55,269 bases of DNA from Chloroflexota bacterium. Its GTDB lineage: Bacteria; Chloroflexota; Limnocylindria; Limnocylindrales; CSP1-4. This document shows positions 42,174-49,919 of the stretch, in pieces. The stretch is from NCBI GenBank assembly GCA_021787395.1, contig JAJYLZ010000020.1, positions 1 through 55,269 of the forward strand, written 5' to 3'. Numbering within the stretch: position 1 is the first letter of the stretch; the number at the start of each line of letters is the position of its first letter. The notes below the pieces were generated by a model, which saw only the letters and a program-made list of their open reading frames with translations, was not told the origin of the DNA and ran no database searches. The position numbers were made by a program, and so were the translations under genes.

Positions 42174-43961
42174 TTAGCGCCAGCGAGCCTGGACGGCGTT
42201 GCTCATGGTCCCGGACAGGGAGCCACGGATCGACAGCCAGGCGGCCGACGAGGACCGCCAGTAGAAGTACACGTTGCCCGAGGCGTCAGCGACGCGGGCG
42301 GTCTTCACAGCGAAGGTCGACCACACGCCGGAGGCGCTCTTGGAGGCGACGAGGATGGAGACGTGCTGGCCGGCCGCGGCCGCGCCGAACGACATCTTGA
42401 AGGTGACGTACTTGCCGAGCGCCGCGACCTTGGTGGTCGTGGTGAACGGGCCGGTCTTGGTCACGCCCAGCGCCGAGGCGTTGGTGGCGGCCGTGACAGG
42501 GACGACAGCGCCGACGTTCGCCGAGCCGGAGCCGCTGACGGACGTGCTGGCAGAGACGTCGGTGGAGACGGTGGCGAGGGCGGTCACAGTGCCCGTGTTG
42601 AACGGGGCGAGATACGTGGCCGTGGCCATGCCATTCGAGAGCCCGCTGAGGGGGGTGGCGGCGCCAGCGCTGAGGATCATCGTGGGCGCGGTGTTGGTGT
42701 CGGCGACCGGCCGGCCGCCCGCGTCCACGGCCGTGACCGTGATCTTCGCGGTGCCGCCGGGCGTGATCGTCGCGGCGCTGAACGCCACGGTGACCGTGGC
42801 GACGTCGCCGGAGGCGTAGACCGTGAACGGAGCCGCCTTGATGGCGGTTCCGCTGGTCGGGGTGTACGAGAGCGTGAACGCGGACGAGCCGAGGGCGTTG
42901 GCCACAGGCGCCGGGACGCTCACGTTGCAGGAGCCATCGGAGTTCGCCGTGGCGGCGACGGTGCCGTCAGCGAAGACCGTGGTCGTCCCGGAGGTGACGG
43001 CCCAGGTGCCGTTGGCGGAGGCCGCATCGCAGCCGATCAGGTTGCCGGAGGCATCCTTCTCGTTGACCGTGCCGACGACGGTGGTCCCGACAGTGTTCTC
43101 AGCGACCGAGTAGCCGGACTGGGTGAACACGAGGGACGCCGGGGTGCCCGTGAACATGAAGCTCACCGGCGCGAACGAGGTCGTCTTGCTGTTGAAGGTC
43201 GCCGAGGTGGAGATCACCGCCGTGCCGGCGATGCCGGTCGACCAGATGCTGATGTCGGCGACGCCGTTGGAGCCGGTAGTGAGCGTGGTCGTCTGGCCGA
43301 AGAAGTCGCCCTCGACGCCGCCGACCGGCGAGATCGTGGCAGTGACCACAGCGCCGTTGACCGGGTTGCCGTTGCCGTCCTCGACGGTGACGCACAGGTC
43401 GCCGACGTAGGTGTTCGAGGGCAGGGCCGGGGCGCTCGTCACTGCGGTGCCGGTGCAGCCGGAGCTCGTGCCGTACGTCTTGACGGTCGAGTTGGCCGCC
43501 GAGACGTCCAGGCCGCTGCTCGCGGTGAACGTGATGGTGAGCGTGCCGTCGAGCGACGCGACGCCGGTGGCGGTGTCGATCGTGTAGACGTTCACGGCCG
43601 CGCTGCCGGGCGCCGAGGGCGACCGGAGCGTGATGGTGTCGCCCGAGCCCAGCGCCGCGCCCGCGGGGGCGGTGACGGCCGGGCCGGTCAGGGTGAACTG
43701 CCCGCTCACCGAGATGATGGAGGCGCCGGTCGCCGTGATGTAGAGGCTATCCCCGCTGGGCACGGTGGCCGCGCCTTCCAGGGTGACGGTGCTGATCCCG
43801 TCGGCGACCTGTGAGCAGGTGCTCGGGTTTGCGGCCGCCAGGCAGGACAGGTACGCAGTCGTGGTGTAGCTCGGCAGGGCCGCGAACGCCGTGGTGGCGG
43901 CCACCGACGCGAGCAGCGCGCCGGCGAGGGCCGCGCTCAACGTTTTCTTCCAGATACCCAA
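42174..43961 (-). CDS. secreted surface protein with bacterial Ig-like (Big-1 type) domains
   Basis: A 595-residue protein with signal peptide (MGIWKKTLSAALAGALLASVAATTAFA). It contains invasin-like domains marked by VTVEDGNGNPVNGAVVTATISPVGGVEGDF, GVADISIWSTGIAGTAVISTSATFNS, and a second VTAVDAGGRPVADTNTAPTMILSAG. The composition is rich in Thr, Ser, Ala and Gly and very low in Arg. Paired Cys residues (SCLAAANPSTC; GCTG...DLC) suggest disulphides. The start is TTG: AAGGAG lies 7 nt upstream, and no ATG or GTG fits. It is probably a major surface or stalk-like protein. Confidence 0.8.
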   Translation of the reverse strand: MGIWKKTLSAALAGALLASVAATTAFAALPSYTTTAYLSCLAAANPSTCSQVADGISTVTLEGAATVPSGDSLYITATGASIISVSGQFTLTGPAVTAPAGAALGSGDTITLRSPSAPGSAAVNVYTIDTATGVASLDGTLTITFTASSGLDVSAANSTVKTYGTSSGCTGTAVTSAPALPSNTYVGDLCVTVEDGNGNPVNGAVVTATISPVGGVEGDFFGQTTTLTTGSNGVADISIWSTGIAGTAVISTSATFNSKTTSFAPVSFMFTGTPASLVFTQSGYSVAENTVGTTVVGTVNEKDASGNLIGCDAASANGTWAVTSGTTTVFADGTVAATANSDGSCNVSVPAPVANALGSSAFTLSYTPTSGTAIKAAPFTVYASGDVATVTVAFSAATITPGGTAKITVTAVDAGGRPVADTNTAPTMILSAGAATPLSGLSNGMATATYLAPFNTGTVTALATVSTDVSASTSVSGSGSANVGAVVPVTAATNASALGVTKTGPFTTTTKVAALGKYVTFKMSFGAAAAGQHVSILVASKSASGVWSTFAVKTARVADASGNVYFYWRSSSAAWLSIRGSLSGTMSNAVQARWR

Positions 43962-44094
43962 GTGGGTTCTCCTTGTATTGGGCGTTGATGTGGTTTCCGG
44001 CCCGCAGGCCGGGCCCGGGATGTCTGCCCACCCTCCTACAGTGGATCCCGGCTCAGTCTTGGACGACAGCCTTCCGGAAGGCCCGGAACGGCAA

Positions 44095-44111
44095 GGCGGG
44101 CCCTGCCCGCC
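44095..44111 (-). terminator. hairpin just after the anti-sigma gene
   Basis: GGCGGGC-CCT-GCCCGCC forms a perfect 7-bp stem 7 nt beyond the stop of the anti-sigma gene at 44118. It is a likely terminator of the sigma/anti-sigma transcript. Confidence 0.5.
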
Positions 44112-44117
44112 CTGCAG

Positions 44118-44942
44118 TTACGGCAATGGGGTTGCACCCGCCGAGGGGGCGGGCGTGGGTGACGCCGTGGGCGTTGGAGACGCCGACGGCGTTGGAGAAG
44201 GGCTCGGCGGCGGCGTGCGCCGCGGCTTGTCGGTGGGCGAGGGGGTGACGGTGGGAACCGGGGTGGCCGTGGGCTCCGTTGTGGCCGACGGAGCCGGCGA
44301 AGCGGTCGGCTCGGGCATGGACGTCGGGGCCGGCGTCGGCTTGGGCGTGGGCGCGGCGGTGATGCGCGGCGCGGGGGCCGCCGTCACCGGCGCCGAAGTG
44401 GGCGCCGGCGTGGCCGAGATGCCCGCGGGCCCCGGCGTCCCGCTCTGGGCAGCCGGAGACGGCGCGGCGCTCGGTGATGTCAGCGATGGCGTCACTTCGG
44501 GCGCAACGGTAGCACCCCCGCCGCCGAGAAACGAGGTGTTGTTGAACAGGCTGCTCGCCGCGAACACCAGCGAGGCGCCGACCAGTGCTACCACGACCAC
44601 GGTCACGGCCAGGGTGGAGGTGGTCCGGACAGCGCCCCGGAAGACCTGCGTCCGGAGATCGCGCAGCCATGACCGGTGCTCGTGGCGGCGCTCCCGCTCC
44701 GCGATGGCGGCGAGGATGACCCGCTCGTCGAAGCCGTCGGACGGCGGCGGCACGGGGGCCAAGGCCAGCGCCTCGACGAGCTTGGTCAGCCCGCCGAGCT
44801 CCGCGGAGCACGCCGGACATCGGGCGACGTGCGCCCGCAGCAGCTCCGCCGAGGCGGGGGCGAGCTCGTCGAGCACGAACGCGTCGATCAGGGGGCGACA
44901 GGAGGCACAGTCAAGCAGGTCCGGTCGCATGGAGGGCGTCAC
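44118..44942 (-). CDS. anti-sigma factor with zinc-finger HC2 domain and Pro/Thr-rich exterior
   Basis: A 274-residue membrane protein. The cytoplasmic N-terminus has a zinc anti-sigma motif (LLDCASCRPLIDAFV, then LRAHVARCPACSAELGG, an H-x3-C-x2-C). One membrane segment follows near residues 108-130 (STLAVTVVVVALVGASLVFAASSLF). The remaining 140 residues are Ala/Pro/Thr/Ser repeats (PTPKPTPAPT-like), suited to spanning or binding the cell wall. It starts at GTG and lies 115 bp downstream of an ECF sigma gene. It probably holds that sigma factor inactive until an envelope signal. Confidence 0.87.
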   Translation of the reverse strand: MTPSMRPDLLDCASCRPLIDAFVLDELAPASAELLRAHVARCPACSAELGGLTKLVEALALAPVPPPSDGFDERVILAAIAERERRHEHRSWLRDLRTQVFRGAVRTTSTLAVTVVVVALVGASLVFAASSLFNNTSFLGGGGATVAPEVTPSLTSPSAAPSPAAQSGTPGPAGISATPAPTSAPVTAAPAPRITAAPTPKPTPAPTSMPEPTASPAPSATTEPTATPVPTVTPSPTDKPRRTPPPSPSPTPSASPTPTASPTPAPSAGATPLP

Positions 44943-45057
44943 AACGAGGTAATGACACGAACCCGCCGAAAAGTTGCAGGCAGGCGCTGTTCTCTGGGAA
45001 ATTCCTCGTGCCGCGCCGCTTGCACCGCGCCGACCGGGGTGAGTGGCCGGGCCCTGA

Positions 45058-45747
45058 CTATCCGCGGCGCGTCGGAGCCGTCACCGCGTGGCCGGACACC
45101 CGCCCGGAGCCGGCCATCCCCCGGGAGTCGTCCTCGACTCGGCTTCCCTGGGCAAGCCGGCGCTCCGTCACGCGGGTCAACTCCTCCCGCAGGGCCCTGG
45201 TCCCTCGGAGCAGGTGGCTCTTGAACGTGTTGAGCGGCACATTCATGGCCTCGGCGCCAGCCGCGTAGTCGAGCCCGGTCATGTACCGCAGCACGACCGC
45301 CGCCCGCTGGTTGAACGGGAGCCGCTCGATGGCCTCGACCATCCGCTCGCGCAGCTCGGCCGCCTCGGCCGCCGCGACGGGATCGCTGGCGCCACCGGCG
45401 TCGGCCGGAAGCCTGCCGGTCCAGGAGTCGTCGCCGTCCTCGAGCCCGGAGAGCAGAGGAGTGGGCCTAACGCGCGCGCGCGAAGCAGTTCGTCGCGCGA
45501 TGCGGACGGTGATCGCGTTCAGCCATGCCGCCAGCGAGGGGTTCGGGTCGAACCGGTCGATCGCCTTGAAGGCGGCGAGGAACGTCTCCTGGACCACGTC
45601 CTCCGCCGTCAGGCGGTCGCCAGTCAGGCGGTAGGCGAGCGCATGCAGACGCGGCCGGTGCTCGCGGACGAGCATCGCGTAGGCTGCGTCAGATCCCTCC
45701 CGGCAGCGCCGGACGAGCTCTCGCTCGTCGCCCGCCCAATCCGTCAC
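45058..45747 (-). CDS. ECF (extracytoplasmic function) sigma-70 family factor
   Basis: A 229-residue sigma factor. Region 2 is ELVRRCREGSDAAYAMLVREHRPRLHALAYRLTGDRLTAEDVVQETFLAAFKAIDRFDP, and region 4 is AIERLPFNQRAAVVLRYMTGLDYAAGAEAMNVPLNTFKSHLLRGTRALREEL. The GTG start is fixed by GGAGGTG just upstream; longer frames into the upstream region are rejected. It is paired with the zinc anti-sigma gene downstream. Secreted Ig-domain proteins and a cupredoxin-like protein on both sides are candidate targets. A candidate ECF-type promoter precedes it. Confidence 0.93.
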   Translation of the reverse strand: MTDWAGDERELVRRCREGSDAAYAMLVREHRPRLHALAYRLTGDRLTAEDVVQETFLAAFKAIDRFDPNPSLAAWLNAITVRIARRTASRARVRPTPLLSGLEDGDDSWTGRLPADAGGASDPVAAAEAAELRERMVEAIERLPFNQRAAVVLRYMTGLDYAAGAEAMNVPLNTFKSHLLRGTRALREELTRVTERRLAQGSRVEDDSRGMAGSGRVSGHAVTAPTRRG

Positions 45748-45774
45748 GACACCTCCGAACGTCGCGCTCGCGGA

Positions 45775-45802
45775 ATGACCCGCCTCGGCTCCCCCACGTT
45801 CC
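45775..45802 (-). promoter_or_regulatory. candidate ECF-type promoter (GGAAC-N17-GGTCAT)
   Basis: On the minus strand GGAAC at 45798-45802 and GGTCAT at 45775-45780 are separated by 17 nt, as in ECF promoters that use GGAAC and GTC elements, and lie 28 nt before the sigma start. Autoregulation is an inference. Confidence 0.4.
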
Positions 45803-46045
45803 CCAACGGCGCGCCGGAGCGGAATGCCGCTCGCCTCGGCTGTGTGTCCGCGGTCAGTCTGCCACACAGGCGCGACATGCGGCAGGTGCCATCCGGGTAC
45901 CCGCCGCGGCCTGACCATCGTCGGGTCGGGCGCTCGACGGGCCGTGACGTTTGGGGGGTTCCCCCGTGCAGTACGCTGCCGCAGTGTCGCCGGGTGCGGC
46001 AGCGTCTCCGGATTGACCGCACGCAGCAGATTGGGGAGGACGCAG

Positions 46046-46765
46046 GTGGACGCGCACGGGAGCACGCGGGTGGGCATGCGCAGTCTCGGGGTCCTGGCGG
46101 GGCTGGCGCTCGCCGGCTCGCTGGTCGTCGCGTCCGTGCTGCCCGGGCCGGCACAGGCGGCGAGCGCGACCGTCAGCATCTCGCACTACGTGTTCACGCC
46201 TTCTCCGTTGACGATCACGGCCGGGACGACCGTCACCTGGGTCAACCGCGACCCCACCGAGCACCAGGTCGTCTCCGACACGGGGGCCTTCCCCAAGTCC
46301 AAGATCCTCAAGACCGGGCAGACGTACTCCTACCGGTTCACCAAGGTCGGGACGTTCAACTACCACGATGGGTTCACCGCCACGATCCGCGGCACCATCG
46401 TCGTCAAGGCGGCGCCCAAGCCCACGCCAACGCCGACGCCCCGCCCCACGGTGCGGCCGGTCGCAACGCCCAAGCCAACGCCGAAGCCCACCGCAACGCC
46501 GACGGCCGCGCCTTCGAGCCCCGCCGAGTCCGCCGTCCCCGGCGCATCGGCGGTGCCCAGTGCCGCTCCGTCAGGAGAGGGCACCGGCGCGTCCTTCGAG
46601 CCGTCGCTGGCGCCCGGCGCCTCTGCGGGAGGCGGCGGCGGGGCGACCTCCACCCCGGCCTCGTCGTCGCTCGACCTCGGCAGCCTCGCGATCGGGGTTC
46701 TGCTCGCGCTGGTCGCGGTCGGCGTGGTCAGCCTGGTCTACCGGGCGAGGCGAGCCGGCGGCTGA
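46046..46765 (+). CDS. membrane-anchored cupredoxin-fold protein with degenerate copper site
   Basis: A 239-residue exported protein. The signal peptide (MRSLGVLAGLALAGSLVVASVLPGPAQA) follows ten N-terminal residues. The plastocyanin-like domain (40-120) has TVSISHYVFTPSPLTITAGTTVTWVNRDPTEHQVVSD with the first His (73), but the loop that usually carries Cys, His and Met reads YHDGFTATIRG, so only His107 could ligate. A PTP-rich linker (PKPTPTPTPRPT) and a C-terminal membrane helix (IGVLLALVAVGVVSLVY) follow. The GTG at 46046 has GGAGGA 5 nt upstream; the ATG at 46076 is the alternative. It is divergent from the ECF sigma gene. Confidence 0.78.
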   Translation: MDAHGSTRVGMRSLGVLAGLALAGSLVVASVLPGPAQAASATVSISHYVFTPSPLTITAGTTVTWVNRDPTEHQVVSDTGAFPKSKILKTGQTYSYRFTKVGTFNYHDGFTATIRGTIVVKAAPKPTPTPTPRPTVRPVATPKPTPKPTATPTAAPSSPAESAVPGASAVPSAAPSGEGTGASFEPSLAPGASAGGGGGATSTPASSSLDLGSLAIGVLLALVAVGVVSLVYRARRAGG

Positions 46766-46869
46766 CGCCTCGCGCGGGCGCGCCTGCGGTCCCCCCTGCG
46801 GCCCGGAACGACCGCGTGGGCCCGAGACGGCAGCCCGCCTGATTCGAACGCCTCCGGGTCGCGCCGGCG

Positions 46870-47886
46870 TCAGCCCTCGGCGGTCGCGGAGATGGACGCA
46901 GGGCCGGTCGCGCTCATCAGGGCGCCCCGCGCTGCGGCGAGCAGCGTGTCCGCGTCCGTGCCGTCCCTGGGGAACCGGGCGACGCCCGCGCTGACCGAGA
47001 CCGCGTGGCCCTCGACCGGGTCGAGCCGGGCGATGCCGTCGATCACGCGCTTCGCGACGGTGACGCCCGCGGAGCCCGGCGCGACCAGCACGAACTCGTC
47101 GGCGCCCACCCGCCCGATGGTGTCCACGAGGCGGACGCTCTCGGCGAGGATGGTGGCCACCTGGCGCAGGACCAGGTCGCCGGCGCGGGAGCCCGCGTCC
47201 GAGTTGAGGCGCTTGAAGCCGTCCACGTCGAACACGGCGACGGAGATGTCGCTGCCCTGACGCTGCGCCCGCGCGACCTCGAGCTCGAGCACGCGGTGGA
47301 CGGTCCTCGCGTTGGCGAGGCCCGTCAGCGTGTCGGTGTGGGCCACGCGCTCGTACCACTCCGAGCGCTCGGTCACCAGCGACGACAGGCGGAACAGCGT
47401 GATCGCCGCCGCGGCCAGGTCGGCCGCGCCCACCAGCAGCGTCTCCTCGGCCGTGTCCACCTCGTGCTCGCCCGGCCAGCCGAGGGTCAGCACGCCCACG
47501 CAGTCCTCGACGCCGGCGCCGGCCGCCACCACCAGCGGCAGGTCCACGCCCGTCCAGGCGGCGCCGTCGGGGCCGGCCACCGCGCGGCCGAGCGTGCCCG
47601 AGCGGTCCAGAGCGGCCAGGTTGATCGGGTGGTCGGGATTGCCGGCCACCTCCGCGGCGAAGGCCGCGACCCGGTCGTCCGCCATGCCGAGCGTCATCAG
47701 CAGCTCGACCTCGCCCCGCTCGGGATCCTGGGTGAACACGGCCGCCACGCTCGCACCGACCGCGCCCGCGCCCGCCTCGACGATCACCGCCAGCGCGGTG
47801 TCGAGGTCGGCGGCCCGGGCGAGCGCGGCAGCGCCGGCCGAGAGGACGGCGAGCGAGCCGCGCTCGACGTCGGTTGTGTCGGACAC
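46870..47886 (-). CDS. GAF-GGDEF protein, probable diguanylate cyclase
   Basis: A 338-residue soluble signalling protein. Residues 1-170 form a GAF-like sensor domain (LDTALAVIVEAGAGAVGASVAAVFTQDP). Residues 175-335 form a GGDEF domain: HTDTLTGLANARTVHRVLELEV, FDVDGFKRLNSDAG, then GRVGADEFVLVAPG and VSVSAGVARFPRDG. The active-site motif is GADEF (261-265) instead of GG[DE]EF, so activity may be reduced. No inhibitory RxxD was identified. The GTG at 47886 is set by GGAGGGG; the long frame beyond is rejected. It is divergent from the c-di-AMP receptor gene. Confidence 0.85.
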   Translation of the reverse strand: MSDTTDVERGSLAVLSAGAAALARAADLDTALAVIVEAGAGAVGASVAAVFTQDPERGEVELLMTLGMADDRVAAFAAEVAGNPDHPINLAALDRSGTLGRAVAGPDGAAWTGVDLPLVVAAGAGVEDCVGVLTLGWPGEHEVDTAEETLLVGAADLAAAAITLFRLSSLVTERSEWYERVAHTDTLTGLANARTVHRVLELEVARAQRQGSDISVAVFDVDGFKRLNSDAGSRAGDLVLRQVATILAESVRLVDTIGRVGADEFVLVAPGSAGVTVAKRVIDGIARLDPVEGHAVSVSAGVARFPRDGTDADTLLAAARGALMSATGPASISATAEG

Positions 47887-48039
47887 CAGACCCCTCCGTT
47901 TGGTTGCTCGGCGCCGGCGGCGGCAGGATCGGGCGGTGCGCTCGCACCCGCTGCGGCGTGCCGGATCAGGAGCGCATCCTACACCGCCCCCGTGGGCGGG
48001 CCGGCACCCGCTCGTGCGCGGCGGGTCGCGCGGGTCGGC

Positions 48040-48045
48040 TAGACT
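48040..48045 (+). promoter_or_regulatory. putative -10 (TAGACT), leaderless start at 48053
   Basis: TAGACT lies 7 nt before the GTG of the c-di-AMP receptor gene; no ribosome binding site is present. Confidence 0.5.
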
Positions 48046-48052
48046 CCGAGTC

Positions 48053-48382
48053 GTGAAACTCGTCGTCGCCATCGTGCACAACGAAGACGCCGGGGCGCTG
48101 GTGGACGCGCTGCTGGCGCGTGAGTACCGCGCCACGCGGCTGCACTCGTCGGGCGGCTTCCTCAAGCAGTCCAACGCCACGGTCATCCTGGGCGTTGACG
48201 ACGACCACGTGGACGTCGTGCTGGGGATCGTGGACGAGACCTGCCACCCGCGGACGCAGATCGTCAACCCGATGCCGCCGATCATGGAGCCCGGGGAGTT
48301 CTTCATGCCCTACCCGCTCGAGGTCGAGGTGGGCGGCGCCACGGTGTTCGTGCTGCCGGTGGAGCGGTTCGAGCGCCTGTGA
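48053..48382 (+). CDS. darA: cyclic-di-AMP receptor, DarA/PstA family
   Basis: A PII-like trimeric receptor for c-di-AMP, 109 residues. It follows Bacillus DarA along its whole length: KLVVAIVHNEDAGALVDALL, LHSSGGFLKQSNATVILGVDDDHVD, and the C-terminal PYPLEVEVGGATVFVLPVERFERL. The GGFL loop is the recognised ligand-binding feature. The downstream proline dehydrogenase gene begins inside its stop codon (GTGA), so the two are made together. This suggests a link between c-di-AMP sensing and proline turnover. No c-di-AMP synthase is in the window. Confidence 0.94.
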   Translation: MKLVVAIVHNEDAGALVDALLAREYRATRLHSSGGFLKQSNATVILGVDDDHVDVVLGIVDETCHPRTQIVNPMPPIMEPGEFFMPYPLEVEVGGATVFVLPVERFERL

Positions 48383-49308
48383 ACCGCGTCCTCCGGAAGC
48401 TCCTGCTCTGGTGCGCCCGCAACGGCTGGATGCGCGAGCACCTGCCGAACCTGCCGTTCATGCAGCGGGCGGTCCACCGGTTCATGCCCGGCGACACCAT
48501 CGACGACGCCCTCGGGGCGGCCGTCGCGCTCCAGGTGCTGGGCATCGCCACCATCTACACCAAGCTCGGCGAGGCCCTGACGGACCTGTCGCAGGCCCAG
48601 GACGTGGCCGACCACTACCTCGAGCTGCTGGGCCGGATCAAGACCTCCGAGATCGACGGCGAGATCAGCGTCAAGCCCACCCAGCTGGGCCTCGACATCG
48701 ACGAGGACGCCTGCTTCGCGCATCTGCGCACGCTCGCCGAGGCGGCCGAGGCCCAGGGCTCGTACCTGTGGATCGACATGGAGGACAGCGCGTACGTGGA
48801 CCGGACGCTGGACCTCTACCAGCGGCTCAGGGCGTCGTACCCGCGGACCGGCGTCTGCCTCCAGGCGTACCTGCGCCGAACCGCCAAGGACGTGGAGCGG
48901 CTGCTGCCGATCAACCCCGCGATCCGCCTGGTCAAGGGCGCCTACGACGAGCCGAAGGAGATCGCGTTCCAGCGCAAGCGCGAGGTGGACGCCAACTACC
49001 TGGGCATCGCGGTGACCCTGCTGCGGGAGTCGCGGAGCCGGCCGCTGCGGATCGGCCTGGGCACCCATGACGTGGAGCTTGTCCAGCAGATCGCCACCCA
49101 CGCGGGCGCGGCCGGGATCCCCAAGCAGTCGTTCGAGGTCCAGATGCTGTACGGCATCCGGGCCAAGGAGCAGCGGGCGCTGGCCCGGGGCGGCTTCAAG
49201 GTCCAGACCCTGATCGCGTACGGCCCCGCCTGGTACCGCTGGTACATGCGCCGTCTGGCGGAGCGCCCGGCGAACGTGCTGTTCGCGCTGCGCCAGCTGC
49301 TGCCGTAG
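48379..49308 (+). CDS. proline dehydrogenase
   Basis: This FAD enzyme oxidises proline to pyrroline-5-carboxylate and passes electrons to quinone. The 309-residue monofunctional protein is a PutA-type barrel: YLWIDMEDSAYVDRTLDLY, GVCLQAYLRRTAKDVERLL, RLVKGAYDEPKEIAFQRKREVDANYL, GTHDVELVQQI, FEVQMLYGIR and the arginine-rich YGPAWYRWYMRRLAERPAN that grips the substrate carboxylate. It overlaps darA by 4 bp. No pyrroline-5-carboxylate dehydrogenase is adjacent. Proline is a common osmolyte, which fits the c-di-AMP context. Confidence 0.95.
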   Translation: MNRVLRKLLLWCARNGWMREHLPNLPFMQRAVHRFMPGDTIDDALGAAVALQVLGIATIYTKLGEALTDLSQAQDVADHYLELLGRIKTSEIDGEISVKPTQLGLDIDEDACFAHLRTLAEAAEAQGSYLWIDMEDSAYVDRTLDLYQRLRASYPRTGVCLQAYLRRTAKDVERLLPINPAIRLVKGAYDEPKEIAFQRKREVDANYLGIAVTLLRESRSRPLRIGLGTHDVELVQQIATHAGAAGIPKQSFEVQMLYGIRAKEQRALARGGFKVQTLIAYGPAWYRWYMRRLAERPANVLFALRQLLP

Positions 49309-49919
49309 CCGGCCGGCAGGCCGACCCCGTCCCAGCGCCACGCCGGTCGCCCCTCCCACCGGCGGCCCCTCCCAACCGGCTCCCCGGCCCACTCCGGTGC
49401 TCGCTCCGGCGCCGGCCGGCGACGGCACCGTCCTAGTGCTCCGCGACGGGGCTCACCCTCCGGGAGCGCTCGCCGAGCTGACCGGCTGCTCGGGCAGCGT
49501 CCACACGGCGAGACAGCCGCTCGCCCCGGCGGTCAACGGCGCCGATTTGGACACCCGTCGCGGCGGCGCGGCAGGGAGACCGGGCCACCCTGTCCGGCAG
49601 CCTGAGCCCCGACGACGCGTCTTCTGAGGCGCGAACGAAGTCCCTCCACCCGCTCGGGGGGAGTGTCCGGCGGTCAGCCTGGCGAAGTCGGGCGATCCTC
49701 GTCTGCCCGCCCGCAACCAGCCTAACTGGGGGCGTTCGGTCGGGCCGCCGAGGTCGAGGACTCCCCGAGGGGCGCTTTCAGTTCGCACCGCGGCCCCGGG
49801 ACAATTCGCAGGCCGAATGGACCTTGCGGGGCCTGCGGGTCGAGGGGAGAGTCCACGGCATTATGCGGGGGGGCTCTGGTTCCTCCCCTGTGCCTGCGAC
49901 GGTGGGAGGAGCAACGGCC
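49309..49919 (+). other. 611-bp region without a supported gene; long leader of the giant surface protein
   Basis: No convincing ORF is present. The first 130 bp are GC-rich spacer; from about 49520 the base use is less extreme and short inverted repeats occur (CTCCCCGAGGGGCG near 49762, CACCCGCTCGGGGGGAGTG near 49650). GGGACAATTCG near 49800 could hold a -10 element. The region could contain a structured leader RNA, but I did not recognise a known riboswitch class. Confidence 0.4.

Noticed and set aside
42072..43814. Plus-strand frame of 580 codons opposite the surface-protein gene
   Set aside because: Shadow of the Ig-domain gene; no domain, signal peptide or ribosome binding site supports it.
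46800..46869. tRNA-like GATTCGAA loop on the minus strand between the cupredoxin and GGDEF genes
   Set aside because: The flanking bases do not pair as a T-arm and no acceptor or anticodon stem can be drawn.
49397..49627. 76-codon frame in the gap before the giant peptidase
   Set aside because: No ribosome binding site or -10 pattern, low-complexity composition, no recognisable fold.
49309..49919. Riboswitch in the long leader of the giant peptidase
   Set aside because: Short inverted repeats exist, but I could not match c-di-GMP, c-di-AMP or other class consensus elements.
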